This document shows, in pieces, positions 33,215 through 41,993 of a stretch of 64,000 nt of DNA. This stretch comes from DASSKA01 sp963839365 (GTDB taxonomy: Bacteria; Actinomycetota; Actinomycetes; Propionibacteriales; Nocardioidaceae): assembly GCA_963839365.1 (NCBI GenBank), contig CAWIUT010000003.1:248001-312000 (forward strand). The letters are read 5' to 3'. The notes below the pieces were generated by a model. That model ran no database searches and was not told where the DNA came from. It was given only the letters and a program-made list of their open reading frames with translations. Numbering within the stretch: the first letter of the stretch is position 1; each line of letters begins with the position of its first letter. Position numbers and translations under genes: made by a program.

Positions 33215-34686
33215 ACGGCGAGCTGGAGGAGTACATCGGCTCGGCGCGCTGGTTCGGGGGCAAGGGCCGCGCGTTCACCATCGGCACGGTGGACCGGCTG
33301 CCCTGGCTGGAGACGTCCGGGGCGACCGACGAGATCGAGCCGCACGTGCGCATCGAGCTGGTGCGTGTCGACTACGTCGACGGCGACAGCGAGTACTACC
33401 AGGTGCCGATGGCCTACTACCCCTTCGCGCAGGATCGGCTCGCGCACGCACACATCGGAGAGTGGGACGACGAGGAGCTCGGCCGGGTGCACGTCTACGA
33501 CGCGCTGCACGACCGGGTGGCCACCGCGTGCTGGCTGCGCGATTTCGTGAGCGCCGCCAAGGGCGAGCACCAGGTCGGCCACCTGGTCTTCCACCGCCTG
33601 TCCGGCCACGACCTGGATCCTGAGGCGATGGGCGCGCTGCTCTCCGCGGAGCAGAGCAACTCCTCGGTGGCCTTCGCCGAGGACGCGCTGATGAAGGTGT
33701 TCCGCAAGGTCACTCCCGGTCGCAACCCCGACGTGGAGATCCACGAGGCGCTGACCAAGGCCGGGTCGGACCACGTGGCACACCTCTACGGCTGGCTGGA
33801 GCTGCTGCCCGGGGACGACCCGGAGGTCAGTGAGCCGGTCCAGCTGGCCATGCTGCAGCAGTTCCTGCGCACTGCCAGCGACGGCTGGGAGCTCGCGCAG
33901 GCCAGCGTCCGCGACCTGTTCGCGGAGGCGGACCTGCACGCCGACGAGGTGGGCGGTGACTTCGCGGCGGAGTCGGCCCGGCTCGGCACCGCCACCGCGC
34001 AGGTGCACGCCGCGGTTGCCGAGCAGTTCCCCACCGAGCCGTGGGACGCCCAGGCGCTGCGTGAGCTCGCCACGGCGATGAGCGACCGGCTCGCGGACGC
34101 GCTGGCCATCGTGCCCGAGCTGCAGGAGCACGCGACCGCGCTACGCGCCGCGTTCGAGGCCGTGCCCACCGTGACCGTTCCTCTGGTGGTGCAGCGGGTG
34201 CACGGTGACCTGCACCTGGGCCAGACACTGCGCACCACCAGGGGTTGGAAGATCGTCGACTTCGAGGGCGAGCCGGCCAAGAAGCTCGCCGAGCGGGTGC
34301 TGCCCGACTCGCCCTGGCGAGACGTGGCCGGCATGCTGCGCTCCTTCGACTACGCCGCGCACGCGGTGGAGGTCGACATGGACGCCGACCCCGAGGCTCG
34401 GGCCCAGATCGCCTACCGCGCCACCGAGTGGTCCGAGCGCAACCGCGCCGAGTTCCTGACCGGCTATGCCGAAGGGCTCGGCAGAGACCCGGAGCAGGGG
34501 CTCAGCCGTGACGAGCAGGTGCTGCTCCGGGCGTACGAGATCGACAAGGCGGTCTACGAGACCATCTACGAGACCCGCAACCGCCCTGGCTGGGTGCCCA
34601 TCCCGCTGGCCGCGATCCGCCGGCTCGCCGGGGAGGGCGAGAAACCGCGGGACCCGCAAGACGAGGAGGCAACCGCGCATGAGTGA
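33211..34686 (+). CDS. mak: maltokinase (Mak/Pep2)
   Basis: 491 aa from GTG 33211, overlapping the treS stop (GTGA). It phosphorylates maltose to maltose-1-phosphate with ATP, supplying GlgE. The N-terminal cap domain begins SARWFGGKGRAFTIG. The kinase loop is VQRVHGDLHLGQTL and the metal-binding segment is WKIVDFEGEPAKKLAER. EIDKAVYETIYETRNRPGW near the end is typical. The stop overlaps the glgB start by 8 bp. Confidence 0.95.
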   Translation: MNGELEEYIGSARWFGGKGRAFTIGTVDRLPWLETSGATDEIEPHVRIELVRVDYVDGDSEYYQVPMAYYPFAQDRLAHAHIGEWDDEELGRVHVYDALHDRVATACWLRDFVSAAKGEHQVGHLVFHRLSGHDLDPEAMGALLSAEQSNSSVAFAEDALMKVFRKVTPGRNPDVEIHEALTKAGSDHVAHLYGWLELLPGDDPEVSEPVQLAMLQQFLRTASDGWELAQASVRDLFAEADLHADEVGGDFAAESARLGTATAQVHAAVAEQFPTEPWDAQALRELATAMSDRLADALAIVPELQEHATALRAAFEAVPTVTVPLVVQRVHGDLHLGQTLRTTRGWKIVDFEGEPAKKLAERVLPDSPWRDVAGMLRSFDYAAHAVEVDMDADPEARAQIAYRATEWSERNRAEFLTGYAEGLGRDPEQGLSRDEQVLLRAYEIDKAVYETIYETRNRPGWVPIPLAAIRRLAGEGEKPRDPQDEEATAHE

Positions 34687-36868
34687 CACCACCAGCACCG
34701 CTCTGCCCATGGACCCGGAGGTGCTCAGCCAGATCGCGTCCGGCGAGCACGGGGACCCCCACTCGGTGCTCGGCGCCCACCCGCACGCCGGGGCGGTCAC
34801 GGTGCGCGCGCTGCGTCCGCTCGCCGAGTCCGTGGTGGTCGAGTACGACGACGGTCGGGTGCCGCTGCAGCATGAGCAGGACGGCGTCTGGGTCGGCGTC
34901 CTCGACGTGCCCGAGCCTCCGGACTACCGGCTGGAGGTCACCTACTCGGGCGGCGAGCCGCAGCACACCGACGACGCCTACCGGTACCTGCCCACGCTCG
35001 GCGAGATGGACCTGCACCTGATCAACGAGGGCCGGCACGAGCAGCTGTGGCACGTGCTGGGCGCCCACGTGCGCACCTACGACAGCGTGCACGGTCCGGT
35101 CGCCGGCACCTCGTTCGCGGTCTGGGCGCCTCACGCCCGGGCCGTGCGGCTCAAGGGCGACTTCAACAGCTGGGACGGCCGCGAGCACCCGATGCGGCAG
35201 ATGGGCATCTCCGGTGTCTGGGAGCTGTTCGTGCCCGGCATCGGCACCGGCACGAGGTACAAGTTCGCGCTGCTCGGCCAGGATCGGCAGTGGCGGGAGA
35301 AGGCGGACCCGCTGGCGTTCCACACCGAGGTGCCGCCGCACACCTCCTCGGTGGTGTTCGAGTCCGGCTACACGTGGGGCGACGAGGGGTGGATGCACCG
35401 TCGTGCCGCGGAGGAGGGCGCGCACGCCCTGCCGATGGCGGTCTACGAGATGCACCTCGGCTCCTGGCGGCAGCACCGCTCCTACGAGCAGCTCGCCGAC
35501 GAGCTGGTGGAGTACGTCACCGACCTCGGCTTCACCCACGTGGAGCTCCTGCCGGTGATGGAGCACCCGTTCGGCGGCTCCTGGGGCTACCAGGTCACGT
35601 CGTACTACGCGCCGACCTCACGGCTCGGTGACCCCGACGGCTTCCGCTACCTGGTGGACAGGCTGCACCAGGCCGGCATCGGCGTGATCGTCGACTGGGT
35701 GCCCGCGCACTTCCCGAAGGACGAGTTCGCGCTGGCCCGGTTCGACGGCACCCCGCTCTACGAGGACCCGAACCCCACCCGCGGCGAGCACCCGGACTGG
35801 GGCACCTACGTGTTCAACTTCGGTCGCAAGGAGGTCCGCAACTTCCTGGTCGCCAACGCGCTGTACTGGCTCGAGGAGTTCCACATCGACGGGCTGCGCG
35901 TGGACGCGGTGGCCTCCATGCTCTACCTGGACTACTCCCGCGAGGAGGGCCAGTGGACCCCGAACAAGTACGGCGGGCGGGAGAACCTCGAGGCGGTCTC
36001 CTTCCTTCAGGAGATGAATGCCACCTGCTACCGACGGGTGCCCGGTGCGATGACCATCGCCGAGGAGTCCACCTCCTGGCCGGGAGTGACCCGGCCGACA
36101 CACCTCGGCGGGCTCGGCTTCGGCTTCAAGTGGAACATGGGCTGGATGCACGACACCCTCGGCTACCTCGAGCACGATCCGGTGCACCGCAAGTACCACC
36201 ACGGGCAGATGACCTTCTCGATGGTCTACGCCTACTCCGAGAACTACATCCTGCCGCTCAGTCACGACGAGGTGGTGCACGGCAAGGGCTCCCTGCTGCG
36301 CAAGATGCCCGGTGACCGGTGGCGGCAGCTGGCCAACCTGCGTGCCTACCTCGCCTACATGTGGGCGCACCCGGGCAAGCAGCTGCTGTTCATGGGCTCC
36401 GAGCTCGCCCAGGAGTCGGAGTGGGCCGAGGGCCGGGAGCTGGACTGGTGGCTGCTCGACAACGTCGACCACCGGGGCGTGCAGTCACTGGTGCGGGACC
36501 TGAACCAGGTCTACCGCCGGACCCCGGCACTGTGGACCCAGGACTTCGACCCCGCCGGGTTCAGCTGGATCGACGCCAACGACGCGGACAACAACACCTT
36601 CAGCTTCGTCCGCCGCGGGGCGGACGGCTCGATGCTCGTGTGCGTCTCGAACTTCGCCGCGCTGCCCCACGAGAGCTACCGGATCGGTCTACCCCAGGAA
36701 GGCCGCTGGGCCGAGGTGCTCAACACCGACTCCGAGGCCTATGTCGGGTCCGGCGTGGGCAACATGGGATCGGTGCAGGCCACCTCCGAGTCCTGGCACG
36801 GCCTGCCCGCCTCGGCCACCATCACCGTGCCCCCGCTCGGCACGGTCTGGTTGACGCCGGCCCCCTGA
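34679..36868 (+). CDS. glgB: 1,4-alpha-glucan branching enzyme GlgB
   Basis: 729 aa from ATG 34679. It makes alpha-1,6 branches. Two N-terminal modules: GEHGDPHSVLGAHPH (N1) and then CBM48 (SFAVWAPHARAVRLKGDFN). The GH13 nucleophile is Asp409 in DGLRVDAVASMLYLDYSR and the acid is Glu462 in TIAEEST. LPLSHDEVVHGKGSLL carries the third carboxylate. Together with GlgE it builds the branched glucan from maltose-1-phosphate. Confidence 0.97.
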   Translation: MSDTTSTALPMDPEVLSQIASGEHGDPHSVLGAHPHAGAVTVRALRPLAESVVVEYDDGRVPLQHEQDGVWVGVLDVPEPPDYRLEVTYSGGEPQHTDDAYRYLPTLGEMDLHLINEGRHEQLWHVLGAHVRTYDSVHGPVAGTSFAVWAPHARAVRLKGDFNSWDGREHPMRQMGISGVWELFVPGIGTGTRYKFALLGQDRQWREKADPLAFHTEVPPHTSSVVFESGYTWGDEGWMHRRAAEEGAHALPMAVYEMHLGSWRQHRSYEQLADELVEYVTDLGFTHVELLPVMEHPFGGSWGYQVTSYYAPTSRLGDPDGFRYLVDRLHQAGIGVIVDWVPAHFPKDEFALARFDGTPLYEDPNPTRGEHPDWGTYVFNFGRKEVRNFLVANALYWLEEFHIDGLRVDAVASMLYLDYSREEGQWTPNKYGGRENLEAVSFLQEMNATCYRRVPGAMTIAEESTSWPGVTRPTHLGGLGFGFKWNMGWMHDTLGYLEHDPVHRKYHHGQMTFSMVYAYSENYILPLSHDEVVHGKGSLLRKMPGDRWRQLANLRAYLAYMWAHPGKQLLFMGSELAQESEWAEGRELDWWLLDNVDHRGVQSLVRDLNQVYRRTPALWTQDFDPAGFSWIDANDADNNTFSFVRRGADGSMLVCVSNFAALPHESYRIGLPQEGRWAEVLNTDSEAYVGSGVGNMGSVQATSESWHGLPASATITVPPLGTVWLTPAP

Positions 36869-36892
36869 CGGGCCGCTGACTATGGTGACCAC

Positions 36893-37921
36893 GTGACCCA
36901 GGAAGGACCCCGGACTCCTCCGGCGCTGACCGACGGTGTGGTGGTGCTGCGTCCGTGGCGCACCGAGGACCTCGAGGAGGCGGTGGCAGGCCACGACGAG
37001 GAGATCGCCTACTGGTTCGGCGCCGAGGAGCCCGCGTCGTACGCCGCGTCCCGGGAGCTCGTGGCCGACTGGCACCGCGGCATCCTCGATGACCCGGCGA
37101 CCGTCGCGTTCGTGGTCGAGCGCGACGGCAAGGTGGTCGGCGGGGTGGCCGTCCGCGACGTCGGCAACCGGGTCGGTGACCTCCGCTGGTGGCTGTACGG
37201 CGGACACCGCGGCCGCGGCCTCGCGACCCGGGCGGTTCGGCTGCTGGCCGACTACGCACTCGGCCACCTCGGCATGGAGCGGGTCGAGGCCCGGGTCGAC
37301 CCGGAGAACCAGCCCTCGTTGCGGGTGGCGACGCGAGCCGGGCTTCGCCGGGAGGGCATGGTGCGCGGGCGGCACCACCGCGCGGACGCGACCGGCTACG
37401 TGCTGCTCGGCCGGCTCGCCGGCGACGCACCGATCAGCGAGCCGGAGAGCTTCCGCGCGCTGCTCAACTCGTTCCTCCCCCGCAAGCGCGCGATCGCCCA
37501 GATGCTGGTCCACGACGACGCCGACCGGGTGCTGCTGTGCCGGCTGACCTACAAGAGCGACTGGGACCTGCCCGGCGGCGTCGTCGAGGTCGGCGAGTCA
37601 CCGCGGCTGGCCGTCTCCCGGGAGCTCGAGGAGGAGCTGGGGCTCTCGGTGGACGCGCGCTCGTTGCTGCTCACCGACTGGCTGCCGCCGTGGAGCGGCT
37701 GGGACGACGCCCTGTGCCTGGTCTTCGACGGCGGGGTGCACCCCAGCTCCCTGGTGGACCAGGTGGTGGAGCAGCCCCGCGAGATCCGCTCCGCGCAGTT
37801 CTGCACCCTCGAGGAGGTGCGCAGCAACTGCGCGGACTTCACCGCCCGACGCGTCGAGGCCGCCCTGCACGCACTGCGCGAGGACGGCCCCTCGTCGTAC
37901 ACCGAGTCCGGGCGGTCCTGA
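36893..37921 (+). CDS. GNAT acetyltransferase fused to a Nudix hydrolase
   Basis: 342 aa, two domains. Residues about 15-178 are a GNAT domain of RimJ/RimL type (VVLRPWRTEDLEEAV; acetyl-CoA loop HRGRGLATRA at 105-114; NQPSLRVATRAGLRREG). Residues about 198-330 are a Nudix domain with a complete box, G229-x5-E235-x7-R243-E-x-x-E-E-x-G250. Both active sites look intact. GTG start 24 bp after glgB on the same strand, so it may be read through from the glg operon. Substrates of either half are unknown. Confidence 0.85.
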   Translation: MTQEGPRTPPALTDGVVVLRPWRTEDLEEAVAGHDEEIAYWFGAEEPASYAASRELVADWHRGILDDPATVAFVVERDGKVVGGVAVRDVGNRVGDLRWWLYGGHRGRGLATRAVRLLADYALGHLGMERVEARVDPENQPSLRVATRAGLRREGMVRGRHHRADATGYVLLGRLAGDAPISEPESFRALLNSFLPRKRAIAQMLVHDDADRVLLCRLTYKSDWDLPGGVVEVGESPRLAVSRELEEELGLSVDARSLLLTDWLPPWSGWDDALCLVFDGGVHPSSLVDQVVEQPREIRSAQFCTLEEVRSNCADFTARRVEAALHALREDGPSSYTESGRS

Positions 37922-37937
37922 GGGCCGCGCCGCCCGC

Positions 37938-38885
37938 TCAGAACAGCGCGGAAGCGAGCTGTTGGCGACCCTTGAGCACCCGCGCGTCCTCGTTGCCGAC
38001 CGCTGCGAACAGCTCGAGCAGGTGGGTGCGGGCCCGGTCCCGGTCGTCCCCGGAGGCGCGGCGCACCAAGTCCACGAGCCGGGAGAAGGCGTCCTCGACG
38101 TGCCCGCCCAACATGTCCAGGTCGGCGGCCAGCGTCTGGGCGTCCACGTCGTCGGGACTCTCCGCGGCGGCCGTGCGCGCCGCGCTCGCGTCGACGTTCG
38201 CGGTCCGCTGCAGCACCTTGGCCATCGCCAGGCCGGCGACCGCCTCGGCGTCCGCGGGATTGGCATCAACCAGCTTCTGGTACTCGGCCACCGCCCGGTC
38301 GACGTCCCCCTCGGCCAGCGCGTCCTGGGCGGGTGCGTAGCGCGGGTCGGACACCTCCTCGCCCTCGGCCTCGGTCTCGGGAGCAGCACTGGTGCGCGGC
38401 TGGTGCCGCCCGGTCACGCCCTGGGTGGCGGCCGCCTGCAGCACCTGGTTGAGGATCTGGCGCAGCTCGTCCAGCGGTGGCGCATCCTGCAGCAACGGCG
38501 CCAGCCGGCCCTGCAGCACCAACGCCACCAGCGGCACGGACGGGACCTGCAGCGCCTGCGCGAGCTGCGGGTTGGCGTCGATGTCCACCTTGCCGAGCAG
38601 GAACCGTCCCTCGAACTCGTCGGAGAGCGACTCGAGGTCCTGGGCGAGCTGGGCGCTGGCCGGCATCCGGGACGGGGAGTAGAACACCAGCACCACCGGG
38701 GCGTTCAGCGACCCCTCGAGCTCGGCCTGGAAGTTCTGCTCGGTGAGCGTCACTGCGTACGCCGAGCTGCCGGCGGGGGCGGGCGAACCGGTCGGGGCCG
38801 CGCCGGCCGGGCCCGACGGCGGGGTGCTTCGCTTCAGGCCGGACAGGTCGACCGCGCCAGGACGAGAGAATGGCGTTTGGCTCAT
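37938..38885 (-). CDS. thioredoxin-like TPR protein, YbbN/CnoX family, without redox cysteines
   Basis: 315 aa from ATG 38885. The N-terminal 70 residues are Pro/Ala/Gly-rich. A thioredoxin fold covers about 72-170 (VTLTEQNFQAELEGSLNAPV, VVLVFYSPSRMPASAQLAQD, GKVDIDANPQLAQALQVPSV). The CXXC position reads SRMP, so it cannot do thiol-disulfide chemistry. The C-terminal half is a TPR-like helical region (ALAEGDVDRAVAEYQKLVDA). YbbN/CnoX proteins are chaperedoxins or co-chaperones; the actinobacterial form is probably a holdase-type helper. Confidence 0.82.
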   Translation of the reverse strand: MSQTPFSRPGAVDLSGLKRSTPPSGPAGAAPTGSPAPAGSSAYAVTLTEQNFQAELEGSLNAPVVLVFYSPSRMPASAQLAQDLESLSDEFEGRFLLGKVDIDANPQLAQALQVPSVPLVALVLQGRLAPLLQDAPPLDELRQILNQVLQAAATQGVTGRHQPRTSAAPETEAEGEEVSDPRYAPAQDALAEGDVDRAVAEYQKLVDANPADAEAVAGLAMAKVLQRTANVDASAARTAAAESPDDVDAQTLAADLDMLGGHVEDAFSRLVDLVRRASGDDRDRARTHLLELFAAVGNEDARVLKGRQQLASALF

Positions 38886-39070
38886 GGTCCTATCTTGGCC
38901 GACCTGGTCAAAGCGAGCAGGCGCTGGGTCCCCTGTCGGTGTCAAGACGGTCCAGTCCACGACGTCCGGCGTGCGCCCGCGCGTAGCCGAACTACGCAGG
39001 CTGCATGAGGCCCTCCGGGCACGTTGTCCCTAGCGTGACCGGCAGGCCCTTGGAGCGGCAGGAGTCTCGG

Positions 39071-41917
39071 ATGTCCTCTCACACTCTGCACCGCGCCGCG
39101 CGCGCCCGCACACGTCGTACTCCCAGTCTCGTCGCGGTTCTGGCGGCACTGGGACTGCTGCTCGGGCTCACCGGGCTCACCGCGCTGCCTGCCCAGGCCG
39201 CCGGGGCCAGCTACTACGTGGACCGCACCGTCTCCTGCTCCGACAGCGGGTCCGGCACGGCGAGCGGACCGTTCTGCACGATCGCGAAGGGCGTGTCGAA
39301 GCTGACCGCAGGCGACACGCTGTACATCGGGAACGGCACCTACGCGGAGACCATCAAGCCGGCGACGTCTGGCACCGCGTCCGCGCCGATCACCATCACC
39401 GCCTGGCCGGGCAAGCACCCCCAGGTGGGCACCGGCGTCGCCAACGGCGCCAGCATCTCCAGCCGCAGCTACATCACCGTCTCCAACCTGCTGGTCTCCG
39501 GCACTACGGGACCCGGCATCACGATCTCGGGCGGCGACCACATCTCCGTGATCGGCAACGAGGTCACCAAGGCCGGCAAGCCGGTGAAGGGCTCGATCGC
39601 CCAGGGCATCCGGGTCAGCGGCTCGTCCAACGACCTGATCCAGGGCAACTACACCCACAACAACAGCGACCACGGCATCCTGCTCACGAGCGGCACGACC
39701 GGCACCACGGTCGGCTACAACACCTCGACGTTCAACGCCGAGGGCTACCAGCGCAACGCCAACGGCATCGACGTGATCAGTCCGGCCAACACGATCATCG
39801 GCAACATCACGCACGACAACGAGGACTCGGGGATCAACTTCTACCCGGGCGGCAACAACAACCTGGCCATCTTGAACGTCACCTACAACAACGGCGACCA
39901 CGGCATCGACGACCTGAACGTCACCGGCGGCCGGATCATCGGCAACACCGTCTACCACAACTGCACCACAGGCATCAACGTCGAGGGCACGTCCGGCAAC
40001 TACACCGTCGAGAACAACGTGGCGGTCGACAACGCGGTCTACCCCGCCTACAACGGCATCTCCTGTAACCGTCGCGCCGGCAACATCGGCATCTGGGACT
40101 CGGCGCCCTCCTCGACGACCGTCGACCACAACCTGGTCTGGCTCACCAAGAGCGGCACGCTCTACGCCTGGGCGGGCACGAGGTACACGACGCTCAGCGC
40201 CATGCAGGCTGCCTCCGGCCAGGAGAAGTTCGGCGTGCAGGCCGACCCCAAGTTCGCCAACGCCGCGGCCGGCAACCTCGCCATCACCGCGGGCTCCCCC
40301 GCGATCGACCACGGCAACTCCGGTGTCTCCGGGGAGCAGAGCACCGACATCTTGAAGAACCCGCGCGTGGACGACCCGGGAACGCCCAACACGTACGCCC
40401 AGGGCCCGCGTCTTTACGACGACCTCGGCGCCTACGAGTACCAAGGCAGCTCGCCCCCGAGCAACCAGGCGCCGACGGCCAAGCTGAGCGTCTCGCCCAG
40501 CACGGGCAGCGCCCCTCTCGCGGTCGCCGCCGACGCCAGCGGCTCCACCGACCCGCAAGGCCAGACCCTCAGCTACACCTTCGACTTCGGCGACGGCACC
40601 GTGACCGGTCCCCAGGCGGGCGCCACGGCCAACCACACCTACACCACCGCCGGCAGCTACACGGTCAAGGTGACGGTGACCGACACCTCCAACCTGTCCG
40701 CGAACGCCACCCAGACCGTCACCGTCACCACGCCGAGCGCACAGGCACCGACCGCGAAGCTGACCGTCACCCCGACCAGCGGCACCGCCCCGCTCGCAGT
40801 AGCCGCCGACGCCAGCGGCTCCACCGACCCGCAAGGCCAGACCCTCAGCTACACCTTCGACTTCGGCGACGGCACCGTGACCGGTCCCCAGGCGGGCGCC
40901 ACGGCCAACCACACCTACACCACCGCCGGCAGCTACACGGTCAAGGTGACGGTGACCGACACCTCCAACCTGTCCGCGAACGCCACCCAGACCGTCACCG
41001 TCACCACGCCGAGCGCACAGGCACCGACCGCGAAGCTGACCGTCACCCCGACCAGCGGCACCGCCCCACTCGCAGTAGCCGCCGACGCCAGCGGCTCCAC
41101 CGACCCGCAAGGCCAGACCCTCAGCTACACCTTCGACTTCGGCGACGGCACCGTGACCGGTCCCCAGGCGGGCGCCACGGCCAACCACACCTACACCACC
41201 GCCGGCAGCTACACGGTCAAGGTGACGGTGACCGACACCTCCAACCTGTCCGCGAACGCCACCCAGACCGTCACCGCCTCCTCATCGACGTCGACACCGC
41301 CGAAGTTCGTGAACACCGTCGCGAACAACTACTCCACGAAGTCGCACACCTCCGCCTACATCACGGTGTGGCGCGCCGCCGGGGTGCAGGCAGGGGACAT
41401 GGTGGTGCTGACCCTTCAGCTGAGCGGCACCAGCAGCAGCGGAGCGGTCTCGGCCACCGACGACAAGGGCAACACCTACCGGGTCGCCTCCGACGTGTCG
41501 GACGGCAACGGCAACCGGTTGCTCCTCCTCTCGGGGGTGCTCAGCACGAGCCTGGCGCCGAACGACATGATCACCGCGACCTTCCCGACCGCGGCGACCT
41601 ACCGCTTCGGCGGGGACGAGTTCTCAGGGGTGACCCGCGTCGACGGGAGCTCCACGGCGACCGGCACGGGCAGCACCTTCTCGACCGGACCTGCTCCGGT
41701 CTCCACGGCCGCCAACGACCTCGCCTACGCGGCGGTGTCCGTCCCGTCCGGCACCGGGGCCCCGACCTGGGCGTCCGGCTGGACCCAGGTGGCCTCGCAC
41801 GCCACGGGCAGCGCCTACCTGGCCCGGGCCTACCAGCTGCCGAGCACCAGTACGTCGACGGGAGCGGGCACCGCGACCGGAGCCTGGCTGGCCGCGAACG
41901 CCACGTTCATGCCCTAG
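39071..41917 (+). CDS. secreted right-handed beta-helix protein with three PKD repeats
   Basis: 948 aa from ATG 39071 (GGAG upstream). Signal peptide at about 1-44 (LVAVLAALGLLLGLTGLTAL, then PAQA). Residues about 47-440 are a right-handed parallel beta-helix of the pectate-lyase/NosD type, with rungs such as GISISGGDHISVIGNEV-like and HNNSDHGILLTSGTTGTTVG. Three 92-residue PKD domains follow (about 465-740), each with YTFDFGDGTVTGPQ. A 200-residue Ser/Thr-rich C-terminal domain completes it. No catalytic residues can be assigned; a polysaccharide-binding or -cleaving surface role is likely. No sortase motif. Confidence 0.82.
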   Translation: MSSHTLHRAARARTRRTPSLVAVLAALGLLLGLTGLTALPAQAAGASYYVDRTVSCSDSGSGTASGPFCTIAKGVSKLTAGDTLYIGNGTYAETIKPATSGTASAPITITAWPGKHPQVGTGVANGASISSRSYITVSNLLVSGTTGPGITISGGDHISVIGNEVTKAGKPVKGSIAQGIRVSGSSNDLIQGNYTHNNSDHGILLTSGTTGTTVGYNTSTFNAEGYQRNANGIDVISPANTIIGNITHDNEDSGINFYPGGNNNLAILNVTYNNGDHGIDDLNVTGGRIIGNTVYHNCTTGINVEGTSGNYTVENNVAVDNAVYPAYNGISCNRRAGNIGIWDSAPSSTTVDHNLVWLTKSGTLYAWAGTRYTTLSAMQAASGQEKFGVQADPKFANAAAGNLAITAGSPAIDHGNSGVSGEQSTDILKNPRVDDPGTPNTYAQGPRLYDDLGAYEYQGSSPPSNQAPTAKLSVSPSTGSAPLAVAADASGSTDPQGQTLSYTFDFGDGTVTGPQAGATANHTYTTAGSYTVKVTVTDTSNLSANATQTVTVTTPSAQAPTAKLTVTPTSGTAPLAVAADASGSTDPQGQTLSYTFDFGDGTVTGPQAGATANHTYTTAGSYTVKVTVTDTSNLSANATQTVTVTTPSAQAPTAKLTVTPTSGTAPLAVAADASGSTDPQGQTLSYTFDFGDGTVTGPQAGATANHTYTTAGSYTVKVTVTDTSNLSANATQTVTASSSTSTPPKFVNTVANNYSTKSHTSAYITVWRAAGVQAGDMVVLTLQLSGTSSSGAVSATDDKGNTYRVASDVSDGNGNRLLLLSGVLSTSLAPNDMITATFPTAATYRFGGDEFSGVTRVDGSSTATGTGSTFSTGPAPVSTAANDLAYAAVSVPSGTGAPTWASGWTQVASHATGSAYLARAYQLPSTSTSTGAGTATGAWLAANATFMP
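40463..41290 (+). repeat. three tandem 276-bp PKD-domain repeats
   Basis: Units at 40463-40738, 40739-41014 and 41015-41290. Units 2 and 3 differ by one visible synonymous base (G at 40792, A at 41068) until the last few codons of unit 3. Unit 1 differs mainly in its first 60 bp. The near identity points to recent duplication or gene conversion. Confidence 0.93.
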
Positions 41918-41959
41918 CGGGTCGGGCTTCTGGCCGACGACGTGGGCGGAGAGGGGTTC

Positions 41960-41993
41960 AACCCGCCGCCTCCAGCCCGTGAGGCGGCGGGTT
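41960..41993. terminator. bidirectional terminator hairpin
   Basis: AACCCGCCGCCTC (41960-41972) and GAGGCGGCGGGTT (41981-41993) pair over 13 bp with an 8-nt loop. It lies between the beta-helix gene stop (41917) and the convergent debranching-enzyme stop (41994), directly abutting the latter. Confidence 0.82.

Noticed and set aside
38942..41188. A very long open frame (about 748 codons) on the minus strand, opposite the beta-helix/PKD gene
   Set aside because: Its repeats are just the complement of the PKD tandem repeats, composition is Gly/Arg/Val/Asp low complexity, and it lacks any domain. The plus-strand gene has a signal peptide and clear domains.
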